64,000 bases of DNA from an uncultured Lachnospiraceae bacterium (GCA_947626435.1 CANQSB010000005.1:62001-126000), one strand, 5' to 3'; numbered from the stretch's first letter, positions 25,304-33,974 are shown. Numbers and translations are program-made. Notes: generated by a model from the sequence alone, not told the origin.

Positions 25304-27039
25304 ATCTGTCGGAACGATACAGAGAGAAACTGGAGAAGAAAACGGTGATTGCAAAAGCGGGAGAAGAACTAAATGATATTCTCTTGCAGATAGAGGTAAC
25401 AAACGCATGCAATCATAAATGCTATTTTTGTCCGAATGAATATAGTAGCCGACCTGTAAAAATGATGCCTTATGAATTCGCTGTAAAGGTTATGCGTGAG
25501 TGTGCGGATTTCCTTGGAACAGGGAAAAAGATATGTTTTCATATGAATGGGGAGCCTCTTTTATATAGACAGCTTCCTGACCTCGTAAGACTCTCAAAAG
25601 AGCTGGGATATGAATATTCTTTTGTGACCACTAATGGATCGGTTGCTACAGACGAATTGTTAAAAGCTTTGTTTGATGCAGGCTTGGATAGCATTAAATT
25701 TTCAATCAATGCAGGAACAAGGGAAAGTTATCTGAAAATTCATGGGAAAGATGATTTTGAAAAAGCAATACATGCTTTGAAGTTTGCCGCAGCATACCGG
25801 AAGGAGAGCAGGAAAAATTACAAAATTTATGTTTCATGTGTTGGAACAAAGGATAATTATACAGAGTTGGAAGAATTTGCAGCATATGCAGAAAGATTAT
25901 GTGATGAGGTTGTTTTTTACTATCCTTGCGGCTATGCTGGACAGAACAACCAGTTGGCAAAAGAGTTGCGTTGTGATTTGTCTAAACTTGATATTAAAAC
26001 ATTTGAGATTAAACATACCTGTCCATGTTCGGTTTTATGGAATTCTATCAATATCACATGCGAAGGCTTTTTATCATTATGCTGCAGTGAATCTGATAAT
26101 CGTTTAATTGTGGAAAATCTAAATGAAAAGGATGTTAAGGAGGCATGGTTGGGTGAAAAAATGCAGGCTATTAGGGCACTCCATACAGAGGGAAAGATTC
26201 AGAATACCCCTTGTTTTGCTTGCATTAATGAGACGGAATATGAGGAGAAAGAAATAGACAAGGAATTGTTTGCATTGGCATTAGAGCAGAGAAAAAAAAG
26301 CACAAGAATAAAAAAAGTACCAACAAGTATTGATTATGAGCAAACGAGACTCTTTTTTAATAAAAGAGCAGACAAGTATCAGGAATCGAACCCATATTCT
26401 GTAACCATGTATCAAGACAGCAACCCTGTGCTTGTAGAAGAAAGAAATAAAGCTGAGATGCGCAAATTGCTGCCCTTGTTGCGTTTGGATGTTGAATCTA
26501 GGGTTTTGGATGTTGCCTGTGGAATTGGGCGGTGGTCTGATGCAATTACAACGCAGATTGATGAGTATTGCGGCATAGATTTTAGTGAAAATTTGATAGA
26601 GTTAGCTCAAAAAAGGTCACATGCAGCAAATCGTTCTTTCCTTGTGGGTTCGGCGAATGAACTTCAGCATGTGCTTGTTTCAAATCAAAAAGGGAAATTT
26701 AACAGGATTCTTATGATAGGGATTTTCATGTACATAAATGATCAAGAGTTGGTGTCTGTTATGGAGCAGTTGATTGAGGTGTCTGCAGAGCATGCGATCA
26801 TATGTATTAGAGAGCCATTAGGAATTGATGAGCGTTTGACATTAAAAGATTTTTATTCAGAAGAGCTGAAGGATCATTACAATGCAATCTATAGGACTAG
26901 AACCGAAGTGGTAAATGTACTGCATAACACCTTGTTAAAAGCAGGATTCCGGATGACACAAAGTGGATTTTTGTTTTCAGATGACGAATTAAATAACCGC
27001 AAAGAAACTGCACAATATTATTTTATTTTGGAGAGATGA
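25300..27039 (+). CDS. Radical SAM/SPASM protein fused to a SAM methyltransferase
   Basis: 579 residues. N-terminal radical SAM motif 'CNHKCYFC' with Cys37, Cys41 and Cys44, then 'MNGEPLLY' and 'FSINAGTRESYLKIHG'. A SPASM-like auxiliary cluster region follows at about 240-310 ('CPCSVLWNS', 'LSLCCSE', 'CFACI'). From about 345 a separate class I methyltransferase has 'VLDVACGIGRWSDAI' and 'GIDFSENLIELA'. It could modify a sugar or amino acid substituent. It overlaps the preceding gene by 4 bases (ATGA). The substrate cannot be read from sequence. Confidence 0.88.
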   Translation: MNLSERYREKLEKKTVIAKAGEELNDILLQIEVTNACNHKCYFCPNEYSSRPVKMMPYEFAVKVMRECADFLGTGKKICFHMNGEPLLYRQLPDLVRLSKELGYEYSFVTTNGSVATDELLKALFDAGLDSIKFSINAGTRESYLKIHGKDDFEKAIHALKFAAAYRKESRKNYKIYVSCVGTKDNYTELEEFAAYAERLCDEVVFYYPCGYAGQNNQLAKELRCDLSKLDIKTFEIKHTCPCSVLWNSINITCEGFLSLCCSESDNRLIVENLNEKDVKEAWLGEKMQAIRALHTEGKIQNTPCFACINETEYEEKEIDKELFALALEQRKKSTRIKKVPTSIDYEQTRLFFNKRADKYQESNPYSVTMYQDSNPVLVEERNKAEMRKLLPLLRLDVESRVLDVACGIGRWSDAITTQIDEYCGIDFSENLIELAQKRSHAANRSFLVGSANELQHVLVSNQKGKFNRILMIGIFMYINDQELVSVMEQLIEVSAEHAIICIREPLGIDERLTLKDFYSEELKDHYNAIYRTRTEVVNVLHNTLLKAGFRMTQSGFLFSDDELNNRKETAQYYFILER

Positions 27040-27041
27040 TT

Positions 27042-27761
27042 ATGTATAAACAATCTATTGGAATTATTGGCGGCTTCGGAGCATATGCGACACTTGCGTT
27101 TTATCAAAGTATACTGGAGCAATTTGCTTCTGACAGTGAGAGAAATTATCCACATATTTATATGGACAATGATTTTACGATGCCGAGTAGAACAAGAGCG
27201 CTTTTATATGACAGAGGAGGCGTATCATACAATGAGATTGTCTGCATGATAGCAGATTCTATGAAAAAAATGGAAATGCTTGGCGCAGATCATATTGTGC
27301 TGGTATGCGGAACAGCGCATGCGTTTTTGCCGGATGTTTACAGAATAGTCCCGGAAGTAAAAACAAAAGTGTGCAACATCATTGAGATATTGAGAGATAA
27401 TTTGATAGCGGAAGGTATTTCGAAGGTTTTAGTGATTGCGGCGGAAGGAGCATTAAAGCAAGGACTTTATTCAGAGTATCTGCAAGGATTAGACTGCGTG
27501 AATCCGGGAGAAGAGTATTATGAGGAGATTAGGTACTTTATTGAAAGCGTAAAGAAAAATGTCCTGAACGAAAATATCTTTCAAAGATTTATTGATTTCT
27601 TACATGAATTTGAATGTAAAGAAATAATTTTAGGATGTACGGAATTTCCTGTTTTGATAGACGCTATAAGGAAGAGTTCGTTTTCGGGAGAAATTAATCG
27701 GTTTCATTTTTGGAATCCTTTGTTCCTGACTATAAAAAAGTTGAAAAAGATAATGGAGTAA
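27042..27761 (+). CDS. Aspartate/glutamate racemase family protein
   Basis: About 239 residues. 'SIGIIGGFGAYATLAFY' at the N-terminus and the two catalytic cysteines in 'VLVCGTAHAF' and 'ILGCTEFP' mark a cofactor-independent amino-acid racemase of the Asp/Glu/hydantoin superfamily. The start at 27042 is favoured over 27036 because GGAGAG ends directly before 27036, leaving no spacer. Within a cluster that also has a HAD phosphatase and a nucleotidyltransferase, it could invert an amino acid used as a glycan substituent, which is inference. Confidence 0.85.
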   Translation: MYKQSIGIIGGFGAYATLAFYQSILEQFASDSERNYPHIYMDNDFTMPSRTRALLYDRGGVSYNEIVCMIADSMKKMEMLGADHIVLVCGTAHAFLPDVYRIVPEVKTKVCNIIEILRDNLIAEGISKVLVIAAEGALKQGLYSEYLQGLDCVNPGEEYYEEIRYFIESVKKNVLNENIFQRFIDFLHEFECKEIILGCTEFPVLIDAIRKSSFSGEINRFHFWNPLFLTIKKLKKIME

Positions 27762-27772
27762 GAAAATAGGTT

Positions 27773-28375
27773 ATGAGCAGATATATTTTTTTGTTTGACT
27801 TGGATTCTACGATTACAAGACAGGAAATACTTCCAACCATTGCTAAGGAAGTTGGTGTATATGAGCAAATGAGGCGTATGACAGAGAGCAGTATGAAAGG
27901 GGAAGTGCCTTTTAAACAGAGTTTCCTACAAAGAGTGGAATTGTTAAAGCAGATTCCGGTATCGAAAGTACAGGATATTGTATCACATATAAAACTAAAC
28001 GAACATTTAGTGGAATTTATAGAAGACAATAAAAGCCGAAGTTATATTGTTACAGGGAATTTGGATGTGTGGATAGATGGTTTGATGATGAAATTGGGAA
28101 TGGAGAAAAATGTGTTTTCTTCCAAAGCATTAGTGGAAAATGATTATGTGCAGGAAGTCTTTAACATTGTGGATAAAGATGCTGTGATACGACAAATGAT
28201 ACTTCCGTTTGTAGCCGTGGGTGATGGTAATAATGATGCGGAGATGATTGAGGCGGCAGAAATTGGAATTGGATTTGGTGGTGTACGGACGATTGCACCT
28301 TCTGTTCTTGCCTGTGCCACACATATAGTATATCAGGAAGATAAGCTGGTGGATTTTTTACATAAATTAGTGTGA
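27773..28375 (+). CDS. HAD-family phosphatase, phosphoserine-phosphatase-like
   Basis: 200 residues with HAD motif I 'LFDLDSTIT', motif II 'YIVTGNLDVW' and motif III/IV 'FVAVGDGNNDAEMI'. The domain arrangement resembles SerB-type phosphatases. It overlaps the next open frame and lies 11 bases after the racemase gene. In Clostridioides difficile strain 630 a similar phosphatase lies in the type A flagellin-glycan operon that makes a phospho-N-methylthreonine substituent; the resemblance of context is notable but the substrate here is unproven. Confidence 0.85.
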   Translation: MSRYIFLFDLDSTITRQEILPTIAKEVGVYEQMRRMTESSMKGEVPFKQSFLQRVELLKQIPVSKVQDIVSHIKLNEHLVEFIEDNKSRSYIVTGNLDVWIDGLMMKLGMEKNVFSSKALVENDYVQEVFNIVDKDAVIRQMILPFVAVGDGNNDAEMIEAAEIGIGFGGVRTIAPSVLACATHIVYQEDKLVDFLHKLV

Positions 28376-28389
28376 AGGGTGGAGAAAGT

Positions 28390-29037
28390 ATGAGTTTTTC
28401 AAGAACAGTTATTATCAGCTGCGCAGGTATGGGAAATCGTTTGGGACTTGGAACGACTAAAGCATTACTGGAAATTGATGGAAAGCCGCTTATTATCAGA
28501 CACCTTGAATATTTGAAAGATGAAAATGATATAAGGATAGTGGTTGGATATCAGGCGGAAAAAGTAATAGAAACAGTAAATGCATATCGCAAAGATATTC
28601 TGTTTGTATTTAACCATGATTATAGAAATACTGGAACGGGTGCCAGTGTGGCATTGGCTTCCAGATATGCAAACGAATATATCTTGTCTTTAGACGGAGA
28701 TATGCTGGTTCATCCTGATGATATGCAGAAGATTTTGGCGTGTGAGCAAGAGTTTGTTGGCGGCAATCCGATAGAATCAGATGATCCATGGATGCTGCAG
28801 ACATATTGGCAGAATGGCTGTGAAATGGTAAGTGCTTTTTCGCATTGTATGGGTAATTATGAATGGAATGGAATCACGCAGATGCTTTCAAGCAAAATGC
28901 TTAATGGCAGCGGTCATGTTTTTCAACTCATAGAACCATATCTCCCAGTAGCATTTATGGAGCTGCGAACAAGGGAAATAGATACAGTCAATGATTATGA
29001 ACGAGCGACTAAATGGGTGAAGAATAAATTTCAGTAA
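28390..29037 (+). CDS. Nucleotidyltransferase (LicC/CDP-substrate type)
   Basis: About 215 residues. The N-terminal 'IISCAGMGNRLGLGTTKAL' is the nucleotide-binding loop of sugar/choline-phosphate nucleotidyltransferases, and 'YILSLDGDMLVHPDD' carries the metal-binding Asp. Length fits LicC-like cytidylyltransferases. The start at 28390 follows GGGTGGAG; the in-frame 28372 start would overlap the HAD gene. It should activate a phosphorylated small molecule, probably as a CDP derivative, for the LicD or TagF-like transferases in the cluster. Confidence 0.85.
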   Translation: MSFSRTVIISCAGMGNRLGLGTTKALLEIDGKPLIIRHLEYLKDENDIRIVVGYQAEKVIETVNAYRKDILFVFNHDYRNTGTGASVALASRYANEYILSLDGDMLVHPDDMQKILACEQEFVGGNPIESDDPWMLQTYWQNGCEMVSAFSHCMGNYEWNGITQMLSSKMLNGSGHVFQLIEPYLPVAFMELRTREIDTVNDYERATKWVKNKFQ

Positions 29038-29060
29038 TTTTGAAAGGAGTAGATTTTGGG

Positions 29061-30094
29061 ATGAAAGTATTGGTTTGGGGAACAGGAGAATGGGCAGACA
29101 GGTTGTTGCCAGTGATAGGAAATGAGGACGAAATAATAGGTTTTGTAGAAAGCGAAAAAAGCAAAGATTTTTTTCGTGGGAAAAAGGTCTATGGTGCAAA
29201 TGAAATTAAAGAAATAGATTGTGATGTTATTGCTATTATCAATTCGCATGCAGACGAAATACAGTATGAAATAGAAAAGCAAGGGATTCAAAAGGAAAAA
29301 GTAATATTTCCTAACACAAGCAAAATTGGAATTGTTGGAGATTTTTGCGGAAACGGGGGGGGGGGGTATACAGATTAGATTGGCTAGGAACTGAAAAGTG
29401 CAGCACATGGATAAGTTTTGGATATGCTATTTTTACAAATTCCATTAAAATTTCCGGAAAGGTTCGGACAGTATTGAATCTACAGGATTTTTGGAAAAAT
29501 AAAATTGTTTGGGAACCTCCTGTGCAGACGCAGAAAACGCAACAGGAATTTTTGGAAACATATTTTATTCGGAATTTAAATAAGGATGATGTGGTTTGCG
29601 ATTTTGCTTGTGCCGATGGACTATGGAGTGAAGTTGTTGCGCCTTATGTGAAACGGGTAGACGGATTTGACTGTTCCGAAAAAATGCTTGAAACTGCCAG
29701 AAAAAATTCAGAGGAAAAGCGGTTAAACAATATTTTTTATCAGTATATGGATGCTTTTAATGTGCGTTTTGAATGTAGATATGACCATATTATGATGCTG
29801 GGGCTGCTTACATGCATTGATGATGACAAGACAGCAGATAGAATTGTTAAAACCGTGGCAGAAAGCATAAAGGTAGGAGGGTATCTGATTGTTAGAGATA
29901 CGCTCAATATGTATGAGCCTGATGATGTTTATTATGATGAACCAAATTACAGCGCAATATATCGGGCAAAGGAGAATTATGAACGAATATATTTGAGAAA
30001 TGGATTTGAATTGATTGCATATCGATACTTAAATCCTTATTCCAGTCATCCAATAGAATTAGGCAGTCATGGGTATGTATTTAGGAAAAAGTAA
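29061..30094 (+). CDS. Phase-variable Rossmann-module/SAM-methyltransferase gene, currently out of frame
   Basis: The first frame (29061-29378) encodes the recurring module 'KVLVWGTGEWADRLLPV' and runs into a 12-G tract, giving four glycines and then 'YTD' and a stop. The methyltransferase frame (open from about 29345 to 30094, 'VVCDFACADGLWSEVV', 'MMLGLLTCIDDDKTAD') is offset. One extra G (13) or two fewer (10) would join them into a single 344-residue protein. So the gene is read here as OFF. The alternative is a sequencing error in the homopolymer. The second half has no good start of its own with a ribosome binding site. Confidence 0.85.
29355..29366 (+). repeat. Poly-G tract (12 G) within a coding region
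   Basis: Twelve consecutive G residues in a strongly AT-rich neighbourhood. Mononucleotide G tracts of this length are unstable through slipped-strand mispairing and drive ON/OFF switching of surface-glycan genes in other bacteria such as Campylobacter. Confidence 0.95.
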
Positions 30095-30111
30095 CTATCT
30101 TCATATATTAA

Positions 30112-30240
30112 ATGCGGAGAAAACACACTTTATTTGGTTGTGAAAAAATCGGGCAGGAAGCAGCGGAGTATTTTGAAAAAAATAATGTAGCATATTTTGT
30201 GTATGATAATGCTGATATGGAAGACGGGGTGCAACAATGA
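30112..30240 (+). CDS. Orphan 42-residue copy of the GAG Rossmann module start
   Basis: ATG at 30112, stop TGA at 30238-30240 overlapping the wecB start (ATGA). The peptide includes 'TLFGCEKIGQEAAEYFEKNN' and 'VAYFVYDNADMEDG', closely resembling the first 40 residues of the LicD fusion protein ('ILFGAGNIGKEALLYFGEEN'), but the second Gly of GAG is Cys-Glu here. It looks like the stump of a lost larger gene, kept perhaps for translational coupling to wecB. No obvious strong ribosome binding site. Confidence 0.6.
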   Translation: MRRKHTLFGCEKIGQEAAEYFEKNNVAYFVYDNADMEDGVQQ

Positions 30241-31352
30241 AAAAAATCAAAACAGCCGTCGTCTTTGGTACGCGTCCCGAGGCGATAAAGATGTGCCCGC
30301 TTGTTTTAGAACTGAAAAAACATGAGCAGATTGACTGTCGGGTGTATTTAACCGGGCAGCATCGGGAAATGTTAAATCAGGTAATGGAGATTTTTAAAAT
30401 TCAGGCGGATCAAAATTTAGATATTATGGGTGATGGTCAAACACTCACATCTATAACTGCAAATGTACTGAATAAGCTGGGAAAAGTGTTAGACGAAGAC
30501 CGTCCCGACATCATTCTTGTCCATGGTGATACATCTACGTCTTTTTCGGCGGCGCTGTCAGGCTTTTATAGACACATTCCTATAGGTCATGTGGAGGCAG
30601 GGCTCCGTACTTATAATATGGATTCGCCATATCCGGAGGAATTTAACAGACAAGCTGTAGACTTGATTTCAGAATTGTATTTCGCACCAACAGAGCTTGC
30701 GAGAAAACAGCTTTTGAATGAAAAAAAGAAGCCGGAGCATATCTTTGTTACGGGAAATACAGTAATAGATGCTTTGAAAAATACGGTTACGGATGATTAT
30801 TATAATGAACATCTTGAGTGGGCAGGAGACAGCCGTATGATTTTATTTACATCTCATAGACGGGAGAATATAGGTGAACCTATGCGGCACCTTTTTTATG
30901 CAGTTCAAAGGGTTGTGCATGATTTCCCAAATGTAAAACTGATTTATCCGATACACAAAAATCCAAAAGTTAGGGAAATTGCGCATGAAATTTTGGCTGA
31001 TGAGGAGCGGATTCGCATAATAGAGCCTTTGGATGTGTTTGACTTTCATAATTTCATGGCAAGAAGCTTTTTTGTTATGACTGACAGCGGAGGCATACAG
31101 GAAGAAGCCCCGGCTCTTGGGAAACCTGTGCTTGTTATGCGGGATACAACAGAACGCCCGGAAGGTGTTGAGGCAGGAACATTAAAATTAGTTGGGACAG
31201 ATGAGGATACAGTATATAAAGAAGCCAAAAGACTGCTTACAGATGAGAACAGTTATCAGGCAATGTGCCATGCCGTCAATCCTTATGGTGATGGAACTGC
31301 TTCAAAAAGAATAACAGAGGCGATTTTGAAATATTTTAATGCGGACAATTAA
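30237..31352 (+). CDS. wecB: UDP-N-acetylglucosamine 2-epimerase (non-hydrolysing)
   Basis: Interconverts UDP-GlcNAc and UDP-ManNAc for surface glycans. 371 residues with 'VVFGTRPEAIKMCPLVLEL', 'VHGDTSTSFSAALSGFY', 'HVEAGLRTY' and 'DSPYPEEFNRQ', then 'TDSGGIQEEAPALGKPVLVMRD TERPE' near the C-terminus. Overlaps the orphan module ORF by 4 bases. Last AT-rich gene of the cluster; codon use changes to GC-richer C-ending codons right after it. Confidence 0.96.
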   Translation: MKKIKTAVVFGTRPEAIKMCPLVLELKKHEQIDCRVYLTGQHREMLNQVMEIFKIQADQNLDIMGDGQTLTSITANVLNKLGKVLDEDRPDIILVHGDTSTSFSAALSGFYRHIPIGHVEAGLRTYNMDSPYPEEFNRQAVDLISELYFAPTELARKQLLNEKKKPEHIFVTGNTVIDALKNTVTDDYYNEHLEWAGDSRMILFTSHRRENIGEPMRHLFYAVQRVVHDFPNVKLIYPIHKNPKVREIAHEILADEERIRIIEPLDVFDFHNFMARSFFVMTDSGGIQEEAPALGKPVLVMRDTTERPEGVEAGTLKLVGTDEDTVYKEAKRLLTDENSYQAMCHAVNPYGDGTASKRITEAILKYFNADN

Positions 31353-31371
31353 TAAACAAAAGGAGACTACC

Positions 31372-32037
31372 ATGATGAACTTTGAACTGACAGCCTCAAT
31401 GATGTGCGCCAACTACGGCAGTCTTGAAAATGAAGTAAAAGCGCTAGAAGAAGGAGGCATAGACTCATTCCACATAGACATAATGGACGGTCGCTATGTC
31501 CCAAACTACGCAATGTCCCTAAACGACATGCGCTACATAGCCTGCGCGACAAGCAAGCCCCTTGATGTCCACTTAATGGTCGAACACCCAAACAACACAA
31601 TCGCCCTTTTCCTCGAAAATCTCCGCAAAGGCGACACAGTATATATTCACCCAGAGGCGGAATACCACCCGTCAACTACCCTGCAGAAAATCATCAACGC
31701 AGGCATGATACCAGGCATAGCGATAAATCCCGGCACTTCCGTGGAAACTGTCATGGAGATGCTCCGTATAGTAAAAAAAGTTCTCGTCATGTCAGTAAAT
31801 CCCGGCAACGCAGGTCAGATGTATCTTCCATATGTAGGCAAAAAAATCACAAAACTCCTTGCGCTAAAGGAGGACATGGACTTTGAACTCTACTGGGACG
31901 GAGCCTGCAGCGCGCAGCGTATTTTAGAATACGCTCCCAAAGGAGTAAAGGGCTTTGTCCTCGGCACGACGCTGCTTTTTGGCAAGGACAGGCCATATGG
32001 CGAGACACTTCAGAACATACGCGAATTAAAATTTTAA
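31372..32037 (+). CDS. Ribulose-phosphate 3-epimerase family protein
   Basis: 221 residues. The TIM-barrel signatures 'SFHIDIMDGRYVPN', 'LDVHLMVEHP' and 'VLVMSVNPGNAGQ' match Rpe, but the usual C-terminal 'DGG' strand reads 'YWDGACS', so it is a divergent paralog rather than the housekeeping enzyme. The start at 31372 follows AAGGAG by 7 bases; 31375 is also an ATG. Paired with the cytidylyltransferase gene next door, it may prepare a pentulose- or pentitol-phosphate for activation. Confidence 0.8.
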   Translation: MMNFELTASMMCANYGSLENEVKALEEGGIDSFHIDIMDGRYVPNYAMSLNDMRYIACATSKPLDVHLMVEHPNNTIALFLENLRKGDTVYIHPEAEYHPSTTLQKIINAGMIPGIAINPGTSVETVMEMLRIVKKVLVMSVNPGNAGQMYLPYVGKKITKLLALKEDMDFELYWDGACSAQRILEYAPKGVKGFVLGTTLLFGKDRPYGETLQNIRELKF

Positions 32038-32100
32038 TTCCTTCCTGCCGCAGTCACACCGGCAATAATAACTCCGATTATTCAAAACAGGGTGAAAAAT

Positions 32101-32862
32101 ATGAACACAGCGCTTTTATTGTCAGGCGGCATCGGTTCCCGCCTGCAGTCGGAAATGCCAAAGCAATATATATGCATAAACGGTAAAATGCTGATTACAT
32201 ACGCGCTCGAAACGCTGTCCGCCTCCGAATTTATTGATGAAATACAGATAGTATCAGCGCAGGAATGGCGTGATGCCATCATATCAGACGCGCAGAAACA
32301 TAAAATCCGTGCAGACAAGCTGAAGGGCTTCTCCAGCCCTGGCGCAAACCGTCAGATCTCTATATTGAGCGGAATGCAGGGAATTTTGCAGCGAAAAAAT
32401 AATGCATTGAATACAGACGCACTGGGCGCAGATGCAATGAGCACATATGCAATTAATGACTGCGACACAATATTTATCCACGATGCCGCCCGTCCATTGC
32501 TTACCCAAAGTCAAATTTCATACTGTTTCAAGGCTCTTAAATGCCACGATGGCGTTATGCCGGTGCTGCCAATGAAGGACACGGTATATTTAAGCGAAGA
32601 CGGTGACACTGTATCAAAGCTTTTAGACAGGGAAAAAATATTCGCCGGGCAGGCGCCCGAGCTTTTTAATTTAAAAAAATACTATCAGGCAAATATAGCG
32701 CTGATGCCGGATGATATAATGAAAATAAACGGCTCAACCGAACCCGCAGTTCTTGCAGGAATGGACATAGCAATGATTGCAGGCGACGAAAACAACTTTA
32801 AAATCACTACACAGGCGGATTTAGACAGATTTAAGTCTGTTATTACTGGAAAAATCGGCTGA
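32101..32862 (+). CDS. IspD/TarI-family cytidylyltransferase
   Basis: 253 residues. 'LLLSGGIGSRLQSEMPKQY' is the CTP-binding loop and 'IFIHDAARPLLTQ' the second signature of the IspD/TarI family. IspD works on methylerythritol phosphate and TarI on ribitol phosphate; sequence alone does not separate them here. Adjacent to an Rpe-like gene and at the end of a glycan cluster, a role in CDP-polyol or CDP-sugar synthesis is more likely than isoprenoid synthesis. A GTG at 32092 is in frame but the ATG at 32101 has the better site. Confidence 0.82.
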   Translation: MNTALLLSGGIGSRLQSEMPKQYICINGKMLITYALETLSASEFIDEIQIVSAQEWRDAIISDAQKHKIRADKLKGFSSPGANRQISILSGMQGILQRKNNALNTDALGADAMSTYAINDCDTIFIHDAARPLLTQSQISYCFKALKCHDGVMPVLPMKDTVYLSEDGDTVSKLLDREKIFAGQAPELFNLKKYYQANIALMPDDIMKINGSTEPAVLAGMDIAMIAGDENNFKITTQADLDRFKSVITGKIG

Positions 32863-33020
32863 ATTTGTTTTCAATATATAAATCCCGTCCCTGAAAGAAA
32901 AAAATAATTCTCACTAATTTTGCATACAGCTCAGCACTGTTAGAAACAAGAATTGATTGAGATTTAAATCAAGATGTGTTATCATTGGTACATAAAATAA
33001 AAAGGGGCAAGATAATATAT

Positions 33021-33974
33021 ATGGGCAAAGCAGATATTATAACAAAAGACTATATAAGGCGTCCTGATATATTTGCGGATGTGTTTAATCAATTCCTGTA
33101 TCATGGCAGTAAAAAAATTGTTTCAGACAGACTGGTAGAACTGGATACGACTGAGCTTGCTCTTCCATATGGAGCAGATAATGCGGATGTACCAGAGCAG
33201 AAATACAGGGATGTAATAAAGCTGTTGGCATCAATGACTGACGGAAAAGTGGCTTATTGTATATTGGCAATAGAGAATGAGTCAAAAATTAACTATGCGA
33301 TGCCTGTTAAAAACGGGCTGTATGATTTCCTACAGCTTTCTCGGCAGGTGACGGAAACGGCGAAATCACACAAAAAGCCATACAGGAATGATATCAGACC
33401 AACAGCCGATGAATATCTGAGCGGATTTTGGAAAAACGACAGATTGCTGCCAGTGGTTACGCTTACAATTTATTTTGGAGCGGATGCGTGGGACGGTGCG
33501 CTGTGCTTAAGGGAAATGTATGCGGAATGTGATGAGGAGATATTGAAATATGCAGCTGACTACCGCATAAATCTGATTGCTCCAAGCCTATTGTCTGATG
33601 AAGAAATAGATGAATTCAGTACCAGCTTTCGTGAAATTATGAAGTACATTAAGTATTCTTCGGATGGCAAAAAGTTTAGGAACATGGTAAATTCAGATGA
33701 ACGCTTTAAAAGCGTTGAGCGGCAGGCGGTAGATGTAATTAACGCTGTGACAGGTTCAAAAATCAAATACCCCAAAGGAGAGGAGAATGTCGATATGTGT
33801 GTTGCAATTCAGGAAATCAGGGAAGAGGGAATGCTTGAAGGTGAGATCATAGGAATCATTCGTGCTGATAAAAGGCGCAAGATTCCACAGGAAGATACAC
33901 GCAGATATATTATTGAGGAGTATCAAAAAAGTGAAGAAGAGGCAGATGAACTGATAAGGAAATACTGGAAATAA
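33021..33974 (+). CDS. Rpn-family (PD-(D/E)XK) nuclease/transposase-like protein
   Basis: About 317 residues. 'DYIRRPDIFADVFNQFLYHG' and 'YCILAIENESKINYAMPVKN' are the hallmark segments of the YhgA/Rpn family, linked to recombination-promoting endonucleases; the acidic/ExS core is visible. Family members are scattered in Lachnospiraceae genomes and are often multi-copy. The chosen start follows AAAAGGGG but with a long spacer of about 12. Stand-alone gene between the glycan cluster and the nitroreductase, likely acquired. Confidence 0.82.
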   Translation: MGKADIITKDYIRRPDIFADVFNQFLYHGSKKIVSDRLVELDTTELALPYGADNADVPEQKYRDVIKLLASMTDGKVAYCILAIENESKINYAMPVKNGLYDFLQLSRQVTETAKSHKKPYRNDIRPTADEYLSGFWKNDRLLPVVTLTIYFGADAWDGALCLREMYAECDEEILKYAADYRINLIAPSLLSDEEIDEFSTSFREIMKYIKYSSDGKKFRNMVNSDERFKSVERQAVDVINAVTGSKIKYPKGEENVDMCVAIQEIREEGMLEGEIIGIIRADKRRKIPQEDTRRYIIEEYQKSEEEADELIRKYWK

